From contig CANUEZ040000179.1 of NCBI GenBank assembly GCA_948099385.1, forward strand, positions 10,620,001-10,684,000: a stretch of DNA of 64,000 bases, in the 5' to 3' direction. Of the stretch, positions 22,031 through 33,195 are shown in pieces (position 1 is the stretch's first letter; each line of letters starts with the position of its first letter). Origin of the DNA: Fasciola hepatica. Taxonomy: Eukaryota; Platyhelminthes; Trematoda; Plagiorchiida; Fasciolidae. A model generated the notes under the pieces. It was not told the origin of the DNA. It did not search any database and saw only the letters and a list, made by a program, of their open reading frames with translations. The position numbers and the translations under genes were made by a program.

Positions 22031-22599
22031 TGAGCAATCTGATAATCTTCTTAATAGGTCCGATTTTTGTGTAGACAGACGTCCGTATTTCAGTCAAGAA
22101 AATTTGCACTTGGCACCCCAGTGAATCAAGGAGATGAAATAAACAACCGATTACATATCGAAATTGCCGGGAAATTCGGTCGATACTTGTGCCCGGTTTG
22201 TGAGGATTCAGGCCAGATATGGAACGGTAGAGTTCTCGTAGATGCTGATGGTAGAGGATATGCATCTAAAGAAGGAACTTGTAGAAGCTGGAGAGTTACA
22301 TTAGGGTAGATCACTGTATGAAGTGTGAGTGCTGTCAGCAAAGATTTTGTGAGCGAGGTTTTCACATGCGGTCAGGTGTAATCCGCACCACTTAGCGAAT
22401 AGTTCATTTGAGGATTTGAAAAATACCCAACTGATAATAGATAGACCTCGACAAAGAATTTCAAAATCCTTCTTCGGTGGACCAGGAAAAATAACAGGGA
22501 AACAGTAAAGTCAAACAGGAAAACCACATTGGCAAACGAAAAGAGGAATAGCACTTTGTTTCACATTAAAATGCCTAAGCCTCCGGATTTGGTAAGATA

Positions 22600-23798
22600 G
22601 CCGGCGAAGTTTCTTCACACACGTTGAAATGTGAGATGATCACTTCAACTTTGCGTCTATAGTGATTCCCAAGTATTTGACAGAACCCACTCTAGCTAGC
22701 TAGTGGTTCTCTGGAAAAGATAGATGGATCACATGGATAAACCGATCGAGAAGGGGTAAATATGCATTCAAAGCATTTGGACAAACTCAAAGTTGAACCA
22801 GATCGAACAGAGAAATCATAAATATGAGACAGATTACTGGAAAAATTATTGAAGGGCCGGGTTTCAGAAACAGCTTGACAAAGAGTCACATCATCTGCAT
22901 ATGTTAATAAATATGCGGCAGGGCTAAATGAAAGATCACTAATGTAGACGGAAAATAAAAAGGGAAAAGTACAGCTTCCTGAAGTACTTCTGAATTGTTT
23001 ACCGAGGGTTTGGATGTTTTAAAACCTAGTCGTGTGCAGTGAGTTCTTTTGGTGAAAAAGCGCAGACAGCCACGCTAATAAGTTCGTGGGACCGCCGAAA
23101 GCTTCCAGTTTACGGAGGAGGAGAGATCGCGGAATAGAATCAAAAGTGGATGAGTAGTCTAGAAAAGCAAACCGTATAGACTTCGCTGATCCATCCAAGG
23201 ATTTGCTTATGTGGTGGACTAAGGAAGCGATAGTATCCACAGTGAACCTGTTCGATTAATAGGCGAACTTTAAGGGGTCGTCGGTAGAGTTTATAGAACA
23301 ATCCAAAACGTTTTAGGATGGCGAGCTCTGTAAGCTTAAGACCGGATGAAGTTAAAGCAATGAGACGAAGGCTTTTAGCTGTGACACCAAAATTACAAGG
23401 TTCGGGTATAGGACCAATAGTAAGTGGTCTTCAGAAGTCGGGAATAGAAAGTGAGCAGAAAGAGACGAGTAAATATATGGGTCAGAGCAACGGTAGCGTG
23501 TCTCAAAAGTGATGATGATAAGCCATCGGGACCAGTGCCTGAGGTTCTTTTTGGGCTTGAATACTTCTTCCGTAGAGAACGGGGTTGTGTGCTCACCATC
23601 TTCCGGAATGAATGAAATCGGAGAATCATTTGATGGGTGGATGAATGATATTGTCAACGTCCGCAGCAAATTCCACTTCTTTCGTTTTCTTCCCATGCTG
23701 CAGCAGGATGCCTTGCCATAGTCGGTTGCTGTTGTGGTTACACAAGAGTTGACTAGCATACAGCGAGTCACTGTATTTAATTTTTTCTTCTCCAACAA
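22600..23798 (-). pseudogene. CR1-like reverse transcriptase
   Basis: GTGPDGLSSSLLRHA near 23520, IRFAFLDYSSTFDSIPRSLL near 23170, then YLLTYADDVTLCQAVS with the intact catalytic YADD at about 22887-22901, and VKYLGITIDAKLK near 22650 which is followed by a TGA where Trp is usual. The PQG box region around 22960-23000 is not clean. Several frameshifts lie between these pieces. Confidence 0.8.
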
Positions 23799-23850
23799 AA
23801 GAGAAACGTATCTTACTTTAGAATCATTCCGGGCTTTTGTGGTGATATTC

Positions 23851-24682
23851 CTACCGTCTTTTTAAGGACTTCGATATTTTAGAAGTTGCACGGCTGTTAC
23901 AGAGAAATAGGGGTTTTAAGGGGCAGCATATGTGGAAAATTAAACTAACCATCTCTACGAACAGTTTGACATTGCTACCTAGTGATGATTCGAAAGAAAA
24001 CCAGGAAGATCTGTGAGAAAGGGACTTTTGTGGGGGAGGGAAATTATCACTGGGAAAATTTCGTAGACGGATTTTGATTTGGCTGGTTTGCTTGAAAGAG
24101 CGGAAAGCAGACCGGGAGTGCATCTTAGGCCTCAACAGAAGCAGACAATGGTCACTGGTTGAGACAGGTGCAAGCAGCTTTGCGGAGAGTAGTTCGGGAT
24201 GATTGGTGATAATCCTGTCTAAAACAGAGTTGTCTCTGATTGGAGAAACACTAAGATCAATTAAGTCAGACGCAGTGAGGAGTTGAGTGGAGGCATGATT
24301 AAAATCGCCTACTATGATTTGCAAATTGTCATCTAAAAAGGAAACAAGAAAAAGTAAAAAAAGATTCATAGAAAGATGAAATAGCATTCTGTGTGGAAAA
24401 CGGAGCCACGTGTGAATTTGTTATGATGGTGCTTCTATGGCGAGAAAATTTAGGATGGCACTGCATAACTAAACAATCAATACCGTTCATTGAGTATGAA
24501 TAAACGACGTCAGACTTGCCACACCAGGTTGAATTGACATAAGTGACCACCCCGCCTGCAGTCTTCTTGCTGGTGGAAGTCCCATCCTGCTGGAACAGTT
24601 TGAGGCCATTTATTGACACGAGTGAGTCAGCAATATGTGGGTTTAGCGACGATTCTTGTTCGCAAACCACACACAGGAACAT
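23851..24682 (-). pseudogene. CR1-like endonuclease domain
   Basis: Minus-strand frames 24329-24682 and 23851-24387 overlap. The first has VCEQESSLNPHIAD, GGVVTYVNSTW and IDCLVMQCHPKF (N-terminal endonuclease, E in the L-x-E-S position); the second has IIVGDFNHASTQLL and LAPVSTSDHCLLLL, i.e. the G-D-F-N and final S-D-H catalytic boxes. The nuclease nicks DNA for target-primed reverse transcription. Catalytic residues appear conserved, but a frameshift separates the halves. Confidence 0.8.
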
Positions 24683-25019
24683 GGATGCGAGAACGCAGAA
24701 CGAGGGTAAGATACGACCTTTTTAGCGAACAGAGAACGTAGGTAGGTTCTAAACAAAGATGGGACGGACATATTTGCTGGAGGGGTGCAGTTAAGAGCAG
24801 CCTACCAGCCAGCACGGGTGCTTTTTTTGGGTAGAAAGAAAATACCTTGATATAACTGACCGGTTAAGTCAGATTAGTCGGAAAATCCAATATTCTGTTT
24901 GAGTAGAAGTATTGCTAACCGCGTACGACGACCTACAGTGATCATAACGAGTAAATTCCTTTGTCCCAACCAGGTGGCGATTAACATAGAAATGTTGTGT
25001 AACCAGTCAAATGATGCGC

Positions 25020-25124
25020 GTTGTTGTTGTTGAGTAAGAGGTTTTATAAACCGCCGAAGCCTTAGCAATGATTGAGATGGTAACAATATACTGATAGATT
25101 TTCCCGAGGAGCTGACTTTTGACA
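25020..25124 (+). repeat. Gypsy right LTR, distal part
   Basis: GAGTAAGAGGTTTTATAAAC, then TAACAATATACTGATAGATT, and GAGCTGACTTTTGACA align with 17108-17214 of the left LTR. The part of 24900-25020 that belongs to the LTR rather than to the LINE could not be settled. Confidence 0.65.
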
Positions 25125-25164
25125 TAAAACGACCTGAGTTTGAACATCCAGGAACTACTCACCT

Positions 25165-25420
25165 CATTCGCAGTTGATTAACGTACTCCATGCGACACAG
25201 TGAGTAAAAGAGCGGTGCAAGTACGATTTTGTGTTGTGCGTGGATCATTGTTGGGTGACATGGGCCAGTTTGTATATTTCGTCGCATCTTCTTTTTGGGA
25301 TGATGGAAAATGTCTCGGTGTGATCGACGGGAAGAGTTAAGATTGTGCAGTTGATTCGACCATGTTAAGCTCGGATTGATAGCTACAAAAAGACAAATCA
25401 CCGGATCGACCGCACAACTA
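25165..25420 (-). mobile_element. CR1-like LINE, short 3' fragment
   Basis: The minus strand reads VAINPSLTWSNQLHNL, comparable to the K-Y-L-G-V/I-T-I-x-x-x-L-x-W-S-x-H segment after the RT active site in CR1-type elements. It sits just outside the gypsy right LTR. No catalytic part remains. Confidence 0.5.
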
Positions 25421-26457
25421 TGTTCTCTGTGAATTTCCGCGCCACGACTGCACATTTACCACAATTCGCCGAAGCGATTGTAATCCTAAGATGAAAGCCT
25501 AGTTTATGCCAGAAAGCGGATTTACTCCCTCACCTGGTAAAACATAACGTTTGTGAACCTATCATGGGTAATGAAATTTTACCATTTTAATGTTTATTAC
25601 TATATTCTTTGTAGTATATACCTGATGAGATAACGCGGAATCTATCCGGATACAAATAGTGCAACGTAATTCTGTGGTGTTCTCTTTTCGAGTTGAAACT
25701 AAGCCATGCAAGCAAGTGGATCGGTCAAAGGTTATACACTGCTGCAAGATACTAGAAACCTGTCGTGCACTTGTGTATGTGGACGTCAAAGATGAAACAA
25801 TAAATTTCCTCACAATATGAGCAGCATGTAAAACAGGCTTCTGAGGGGAATTTCTGGAAAATCAGGCAAAACGAAGCCGTCGGTAACTGAGGCACAAAAT
25901 GCGACATCATTTTGACCGCTCGATAGGAAGAAAGTATGCTAACAAAATGGTAGTGTACTGAAATACCGTGCAACAGAAATAGAAATAAGGTGAATAACAG
26001 TATGTTCACAATGTTCAGCTAATTGCTATCAAACCGGCCACGTAAAACTACTCCTCAAGTTAGGTTCGATGCAGCTTTTGGACGGGCGATTGTGTGTCGT
26101 TCGGACGGACCCTAGTTATTTCACAGTTGCCGGGCCGAGACGTGGAAGAGGCACTAGAAAATTCCCGTTTGGGGAACACATGAGTCTGGTCTTTATTGCC
26201 CTAGATCACAGAACAATCACAGATAAAGTAGAGAGAACGATCCGCGGTAACCACTTGCGAGTGCGTTGAAAATGTGTCTTCATTAATTTGATTAAAAATA
26301 AATAAAACGTGTACAATGCAGTGAGAAGAAAATGGTAGAATACGTGGAATGTACAAAGTGCCACATCATCATTACCTATTGGCAAAGCAGGATAACTAAA
26401 ACCAAATTAGGAGGGAACGTAGATCAATCAGTAGGTTTTTTACCGAAACTAGAAGAT
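25421..26457. other. Anonymous spacer
   Basis: No coding or repeat assignment; AT-rich, with short unsupported ORFs on both strands. Confidence 0.35.
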
Positions 26458-26720
26458 TGCCGGTTGTGGTCGAGTGGTTTGGAGCTTTTACATACCACCT
26501 TGGAGATCCGAGGTTCCAATCCCGGTCATTGACACCGGTCACTCTGATGGTAGACAACAGTAATCCACTGTCATCCGGCTCGTTACTATACCTAACCTAT
26601 AGGAATTCTGTGTGGTCGTCGATCATTCCAGGTCTGAGGGTCTGGTTGCCGGTTTCTCCTAATAGTGTAGTGGGTCTTCGTGGCTACGGCGTTCCACTGG
26701 ACTCATGCGCAAGCATGTAA
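26458..26720 (+). repeat. tRNA-derived SINE family 1, copy 1
   Basis: The head GCCGGTTGTGGTCGAGTGG contains an A-box (TGGTCGAGTGG) and, 45 bases on, the B-box-like GAGGTTCCAATCCC, the internal RNA polymerase III promoter of tRNA genes. The body TCGTCGATCATTCCAGGTCT... is shared with 28795-28870, and the tail CCACTGGACTCATGCGCAAG recurs at 45036, 58273 and 60787. It lacks a clean cloverleaf, so it is a SINE and not a tRNA gene. Confidence 0.65.
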
Positions 26721-26814
26721 CAAGAAAATTATTGTGATGGAATAGGCTTACACATGGTCAACAGAGGGCTTGATTCGTTCAATAGACCACGTGATATTTT
26801 GGCGAACAACCAAC

Positions 26815-27120
26815 ACATCTTCGCCTATTCTGAATCGAGGACAAGATTGGAACGAACGCAACCGACCGACGAAGCTAACAAATGCCAACTGTAGTCGGAA
26901 CCGAATAAACCAACTGGATTTGTTCCCCGATTAACAGCTCAGCGCAGCTGGCCGAGTAAAATAGATGAATCAATAAGTGTGCGGGCCAAGATTTGGTTAT
27001 GACCACTGTTCATTGTATACAATAATTGTCGTTTTTGAACTAAGAAATCGAGATGATTCAAAGGTAGAAAAGTCTTCTCACTAGAGTCGGTGGCACAGTA
27101 CAGAACACTTATGAACTGGC
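26815..27120 (+). repeat. Repeat family A, copy 4
   Basis: Begins TCGAGGACAAGATTGGAACG, continues with TAGTCGGAACCGA, GGGCCAAGATTTGGTTATGA and ends CTTCTCACTAGAGTCGGTGG, CACAGTACAGAAC, matching copies at 34935-35330 and 10330-10465. Confidence 0.55.
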
Positions 27121-28720
27121 ATGTTTTACGTTTACAATACAGAACTGTAGACGAGAAGCTTGCATCTCGATTCGTGTGACCGATTCTTTTCCACCCATAT
27201 GTATGCCCTTTTGAACCGATGAATGTTTTGTACTTACGTAATAGTCACGTGAAGATCGACCAACCAATAAGGATTTTTCCGTTTTATTCTGGAATTCGCT
27301 TCTTCTTATGCCTGCTTCATTATTTCTTCCAAACAACGAACCTTTACCTCACGAAACATTACCTGCATTCCCTCATTCACCTCTGCAAAATTCACATCGT
27401 GTTGTTAGCATATAATTGTTAATCCACTGGGTTGGTCGACCACATGACCAATTAATATCAGTGTTTATCTAGTCTCGAACACGTGCACACACCCGCACAC
27501 TCGTCATGTGACTCGAGTATTCTGCTGGAGTATAGGCTGCGAAAAACTGCTCAGATAGTACGTCCATATTGGTTCATGGTCCTTGAAGGACCCAACTTTT
27601 TTCACTCCTTACAAGCTGATTTGAAGCACTGGTTGTATCAGTGTGTAGTTCATTATTGTGTTGTTGTTGATGCGTAGCGCGTGGGGAACAATAAATAGAT
27701 CGGTTTGATCTTCAACCGAACGTATCGCGTGATCTCCGTGTTCACCTCTCTCGGTCGGCACCAACCTAGCCTTGAGGTTTTTTCTCTGTCTGTGTGTGTG
27801 TGCCGACACAATTATGGTAAAGGGGCGTGGATTATCCACGCCGCTCGCAATCGAGTTGAGCCATGGACACACACAAGAAGACAAGACGCACCGACGCACA
27901 GGCGTTTCAAATTGGTCCAGTTACCAAGCCACGCGTGCAATTTAAGATCGTTCGATGAACCAATCAGCTATCAGCCTACTCGATTCATGCACAACAACAA
28001 GATCCTCGTGATCGAGCATACGAGCTGTGTTAAGTTAGAAAACCCACCCCCAATAGCAGGGGTATTTGAAAATTTGTTCCATTTTATCCGATAATGTGGA
28101 GACATTTTACCACACATTAATGTGTACTAAACACGTACTATATTCAGCGAGAAATTCCCTCGGTGAACAAGTGTGAGCGCATCCGGGGGCTGCGGATTAA
28201 TCACGGATGTCGGTGAGTTATGCACCCTCGCGAGCAGATGAAATATTTGATTGTAGAGTTTTCTTATTGTTCAACATCATAGTTTGAGTTTTTCTGTCCT
28301 CAATCCAAGATTGAAATCTTTTTGGACCTTCTAATTCTTGGAATCAGATTTGCCAGGTTATTGAACTAATTTGCATATACGTGCAAAATATGAAAATAAA
28401 ATCGATCCAATCAACCGGAAACGAACGAACACTTGCTGTTTGTTGCAATGTTTTATTATCTGGCCTACGTTTATCACAAGTTCACTTTGTTGAAAAAATA
28501 TCACTTCTGTTCGCACCATGAACTAATGATTCAATACAGACCCGCAGTAACCGAGTTCGTAGCATGTGTACCATTCTATCTCGAAGTGAAACATCAATGT
28601 AGCCCAGTCAATCTATTGAAAATAAAAGAGTGGAATCAAGTACCGGCTACGAGATGTGTATTGTGCATGGATTGCAGCACTAACCAGTTTGGTACGGATA
28701 CGAGCAATATCCCAGCGACA
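27121..28720. other. Anonymous spacer
   Basis: A short TG run at 27794-27804 and a 129-codon plus ORF (27705-28094) without recognisable motifs. Nothing else supported. Confidence 0.35.
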
Positions 28721-28721
28721 A

Positions 28722-28880
28722 GACCGGTTGTAGTCGAGGGATCTGAAGCGTTTGATTACCACAGTAGAGGTCAGACGTTCGAATCCCGGCTCGTTACCAT
28801 ACCTGACCTATTGGAACTTTATGTAGTCGTCGATCGTTCCAGGTTTCAGGGTCTGGTTGCCGGCTATACCTAAAGATGCA
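28722..28880 (+). repeat. tRNA-derived SINE family 1, copy 2
   Basis: GACCGGTTGTAGTCGAGGG (A-box region) is followed by CAGACGTTCGAATCCCGGCT (B-box region, GTTCGAATCC intact) and the shared body TCGTCGATCGTTCCAGGTTT, GGGTCTGGTTGCCGG. Confidence 0.65.
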
Positions 28881-30124
28881 GTAGGTCGCATGATAGTGGT
28901 AGTCTAATGCAGACTGGAGAAGTCACACATTTTGTGCGAACTAAACGCTTTTGAATGATATTGTCACATTCACTCAGTGTTCGATATCGATTGACTGGCA
29001 GTTAAATTCTTAACAAGGGTATGCTTTGTTGGGCCGAATTTTGATCCTAACCTTTTGATTATTATCTGTCCGTTCATGTTGTTTTTATGCCACTTTTTGG
29101 CTAGGCTCTCCCTCAATTCTTCCCAGATGAGTAGTCTAGAATCTACAGACAAATTCGCAAAACTGGTTTGCTTTGGTGTACTGTACGTGTACTTTGTTGC
29201 TCAATCGGGAAAACTGTTATTTTCCCGTAGATACGAACGATGTGCTGTAGGCCCGTTTCACGGATGGGTTTATGTGATGTCTCAAGCATTCTCCTACTTG
29301 ATCACCGTTGAACGGAGAAAACATCGTGCCCATTTTGAGTTCGGATAAGGCCGTCAATCGCATTGCTCACCAAACACACTATTAGCTTGGTAGCGGTCAT
29401 TCGTCACCCGACCACAATGTTTTCCCAGCTCGTCACAATCCACATTCACAGTGGCGCCTTCTATCAAGGTTGAGCCGAATTCTCGTTGATTATTGCAACA
29501 GTCATTCCGAAAGATATCTAGGGGAGGGTGCTGAGTTTACTGTTCACTTCGAACTGTGACTGTGACACATACGGGACTTATGATCGATGAACTAATCGAT
29601 CACTGGTTCATATTACGATCACGAAGTCGACAATTCTTCTGGTATCATAACTCACCAACAAACCAACCTTGTTTCTGCTTCTTCACTCAGTCACGAAAAG
29701 CATCGTATTTTACTCACAGCAGTCTGCGACTGTTGTAGTGCTTTGGCATACGAGATTAGCTAGAGCTGTCATTTTTCACGGTCCTCTTGATCTGTCCTTA
29801 GCCTTTCGTTCTTCAGTCACGCATTCGACTAGGTGGCAAATGAGTGAACAATTGGTCCATCGATCGCAATCGCCGAATGTGTCACGGTCAATACAACGTT
29901 TGAAGTGAGCAGCGTACTCGACCCCAGTTCACCCCACACCCTCGCGATTACTCTCGAGAAGACTGTTGTACTGATAAACGAGAATTTAGTTCAACGATGA
30001 TGGAAATCAACACGGTGGATGTGGGTCTTGATGGGTGTGAGAGGTTTCGTGGACCAGGTGATGTGAGTGAAAGCTGCTAAATGAATCACGGCGTATGTGT
30101 CTGGCGTTTTTCTTGCAGCTAGGT
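28881..30124. other. Anonymous spacer
   Basis: No supported feature. Confidence 0.35.
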
Positions 30125-30290
30125 AGAATTCAGGTGATCCCTTTACCGGCGACGGCAAAACGGTTATTATGGATGGCTTTAAACCCTTCTGTTACGGGTT
30201 CGAGTCTAGCATGCACCGCCCCCCCCCCTCCCCAAACTGACAGCCTTTAATTGGTTGTGACCTCCTTACTGAAATATTGTACAGTCATAA
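30125..30290 (+). repeat. SINE family 2, copy 1
   Basis: A B-box-like TTACGGGTTCGAGTCTAG near 30193 is followed by a C-run (30220-30233), then CAGCCTTTAATTGGTTGTGA and TGAAATATTGTACAGTCATAAG, which matches the tail of 33130-33195. Confidence 0.5.
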
Positions 30291-30559
30291 GTTCAAAGGA
30301 AATAATGGAAACATGGAACGAGTCAACGGGTGGAACTGGCTAGGAGAGAGGACGCAGTGCAGTGAGAGTGAACAGACCGAGACGATGTTTTCTGCAAATA
30401 CAAAAGATGCCACTATAAGCTTATCACAAGCCCGATATGAGATGTCTTAAGGCTACACCAGAGCAACTCTTAGAAGAATGATACAGTCCTTCTTACGTAA
30501 CCCAGGGAAAATAACGGCAGTGTATAATCCCGAACGCCTACGTATCCTACAGGTATTTG

Positions 30560-30745
30560 TCACTCAGTTTTACTCAGACCCAAAATGACGGTGGTCGATC
30601 AGAAACCGTGAAGACGGATCGAATATGTGTACGAAAGGCAAAAAGACAGCAAATATAAAATTACGACAGATTGGGACAGCGGCGTTCAATAAACAGTTTA
30701 ATCAGTTGGAACTGATACTGAATGTAAATATTAACATAATTTCAA
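30560..30745 (+). repeat. Coding-like repeat E, copy 1
   Basis: Homologous to 52562-52735. In both, the same frame gives a protein-like string with P-x-(M/V)-T-V, Q-K-P, then IEYVYERQ here (IEYAYERQ in copy 2). This copy has a stop after KP. Function unknown; probably part of a mobile element ORF. Confidence 0.4.
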
Positions 30746-31059
30746 GCAGAACGTACGATCAGTTGTGATGAAAAGGCCGTCTTGATCAGAAACGGACGGC
30801 AAGGGCAGTTATAAGGTGCATAACTGGAAGAAAATACATGCAAATGAGAAAACAGGCATGGCTTACACAGGGCTGCAGACAGCGTACGATTCAATGGTGT
30901 TTAAAAGTTAAACAGCGCGAAGCACTAAACGGAGATCAGAAAGGGATGCGGATAAAGACCAGTGGGGTGCGTGCATACCTGTGTACATGTGACAGTGCAC
31001 GACTGGCCGGTCACTCAGAGTGACCAGATCGGCAATAAGGAGTGATGTTAAGCCAGATT

Positions 31060-32400
31060 CGAGAAAGTCAGTGGTTCGAACTCCATTTGGACGAAAATCG
31101 TATCATATAAATAAAAACGGGACATTTAAGCGGCGGTTGGAAAGGAAAATATTAGGCGAACGGCGACGGAAAAAGGGCGGAAATATGGTCAATACCATGA
31201 GGCGAGCAAAGCAAAAATGTCGGTACACAAAAAGCTTTGGAGCTAAGAAAAAGGGTACTTGATGACCAAAAAGAATCAATAGGGAGCATAATGTAAAATT
31301 GTGGGTAAAGTGCACTGGTGTACGAAGAAAGATATTACGGGCTGCGGAGCACCAAACTGTCTCAGCTTGAGAATTCGAAAGGTCAATCGACGTAGTCTTT
31401 CAACAGCAATTTCAATGTCTAAAGATCGTTTCAAGTTCTCTTGAAAAGTTGCACACAGACATTTCACATGGTTTATACGTGCAAGAGAGATTGAGTCTAT
31501 AGTAACAGTGTCTCCTATAAAACGAGAACTCAAAGTGGAAAAAATTTAACTCTACGTTTTGCTTCGCTTAATGAAAGACCAGACTGGTCAAAAAAGTTTT
31601 GGACATGTGAAAGATCTATAAAATCATCAATAGCGGACTGCTGTGAGAGAGATCGAGCCAAAACAACATCATCCGCGTACTTCATCGGACAAGCCGGTTG
31701 ATTCGCCGTTAAGTTGCTAAGGTAAGTATCGAGTAATTGTGGAGAAAGGACAGCTCCTTGGAGAACATCGGCACTGCTTAAGAGATGTCTGGTACATTGT
31801 TCTTTCTGGAAAGTAGTCTTCCGGGACAGTTCAGTAAGTGACACTTACAAACTCTACTAGATTTTTGAGATATATGGCGACACACTCTCAAACACTGATG
31901 TGTAATCGAGAAAGGCTCACATAGCTGATTTGCATGAATCATTGAGTGATCTTGTAATGAAATGGATTACACACGCTGCGGCACCAATTGCTGAACACTG
32001 CAGGTGGTAAGCAAATTGGTATTTATCAATGAGACAGTGTGTTTGCGGGCTTTGTAGTACAGCATTTTCAGCTAGTTTCAGTGTTGATGCGAGAAAAGCT
32101 GTAGGTCTGAATTTCTTGGTTTCTGCTTAGTTACATAACCCGTTAGGTATGGGTTTGTCTGCATGGAAGAAAAGGTCGTTGTATAGGAAAATCCTATGGC
32201 AGCTGTGGTCCTAGATCACCGAGAATAAAGAAGTGAAAATGCAGGTGACATCTCCGGCGTTCTTTCGGTAGGTTTTGGGGGAACAAATCAGTCGCATCTA
32301 GATGGTCTTCGTAGCAGGGTACAGAAGAAATAGATTGGCAAGCAGTAACAATAGGAGAGATTAAAGGCAAAATCGGTTTGAAAAGCTACGCGTGATTCAG
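31060..32400 (-). mobile_element. CR1-like non-LTR retrotransposon fragment 3
   Basis: The minus strand reads QFAYHLQCSAIGAAACVIHF near 31960, then DYTSVFESVSPYI, SADVLQGAVLSPQLLDTYLS (P-Q-G-x-V-x-S-P box as L-Q-G), KYADDVVLARSL with intact catalytic YADD at about 31667-31681, and LRRLTFRILKLRQFGAPQPV near 31350. The carboxyl region continues weakly to about 31060. The endonuclease domain is not recognisable. Confidence 0.8.
31530..31844 (-). pseudogene. CR1-like reverse transcriptase palm
   Basis: Open frame of 104 codons carrying the LQGAVLSP box and the intact YADD catalytic motif. It is cut off from the upstream fingers by a stop near 31845 and from the thumb (31276-31533) by another. 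Confidence 0.78.
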
Positions 32401-33045
32401 AGAAGCGCTGCTCACAATAACTGCTTGAATCAATACTGCACGTTCCTACTGTCAGCTGTTTTCAGCGTTGATCAACCTTACTCAACGAAAACCACTCGCT
32501 CGCTTGTGTAAATCAGTCCCGTTTAAGGTGACTGAATTCTAACCAGATCATTTTATGTGCTTGTATGAATCTGTTGTCTGTCTACATAATCGACTTTCTC
32601 TGGACAGAAGAACTTGGATCAGTCGCTGTGCGTCAACTTTGAGTCAGGAAAGTGTCAGTTTTTTGGTCTAGTCAAACAGATGAGCATGAGTGTACTCGAG
32701 GATAGCACGGCCGGCTCACCACAACTAATGGTTCACCCGTGCTCACGATCAGGGGATTTAATACCATGTCTATAACAAGAAGGTTCTGAGCCATAGACAC
32801 AAATTACTCAGCAACATGTGTGGTCGTTCGAATATTCCTTTTGCAAACCTTCAAACCACTAAGTGTGAGTCTTGCTGTACATGTGTGTTTATAATCCTCT
32901 AGGTCTCTTGCCTACAGGTAGAGAGCTTCTTCTGTGAGGTGCGCCACAATAGCCGTTTTGGTTCTATTAGGCAGAATAGCTTCTGAGTTCGAATCTCTTT
33001 AGGTAATCCTTCTGTACGGTGGACGTCTATTGAGATATGCTCATT

Positions 33046-33195
33046 TGGGCTGTGGTCAAACGGTTACCGTCATGAACTTGGGACAATAAAGACCTGGGTT
33101 TCGTTCCCGCCACTGCCGTTCACTTCGCCATTTGGCAGCCTTTCATTGGCGGTGGCCCCCTTTCTGAACTGTTGTACCTTGTTGTACAGTAAAAA
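33046..33195 (+). repeat. SINE family 2, copy 2
   Basis: A-box-like TGTGGTCAAACGG at 33050, B-box-like GGGTTTCGTTCCCG near 33103, then the tail CAGCCTTTCATTGGCGGTGG and TGTACCTTGTTGTACAGTAA with an A-rich end. Same tail as at 30240-30290. Confidence 0.55.

Larger units (their letters stand above)
22035..24830 (-). mobile_element. CR1-like LINE 2, nested in the gypsy right LTR
   Basis: On the minus strand an AP endonuclease (23851-24682), a reverse transcriptase (about 22600-23800) and a carboxyl tail (about 22165-22350) occur in order. Left and right flanks are two parts of the same LTR, which is direct evidence for insertion into it. Frames are broken in several places but the YADD box survives. 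Confidence 0.82.
17013..25124 (+). mobile_element. Ty3/gypsy LTR retrotransposon (Mag-like), split by a CR1-like insertion
   Basis: Left LTR, gag, zinc knuckle, protease, reverse transcriptase, RNase H, integrase, a polypurine tract and the start of a right LTR follow one another on the plus strand. The right LTR stops at about 22030, a minus-strand CR1-like LINE occupies about 22035-24830, and LTR sequence resumes by about 25020 and ends at 25124. The CPAWGK-type knuckle places it near the Mag lineage. All ORFs are interrupted. Confidence 0.85.

Noticed and set aside
27705..28094. 129-codon plus-strand ORF
   Set aside because: No motif, no splice or start context, spans a TG run; no support for a gene.
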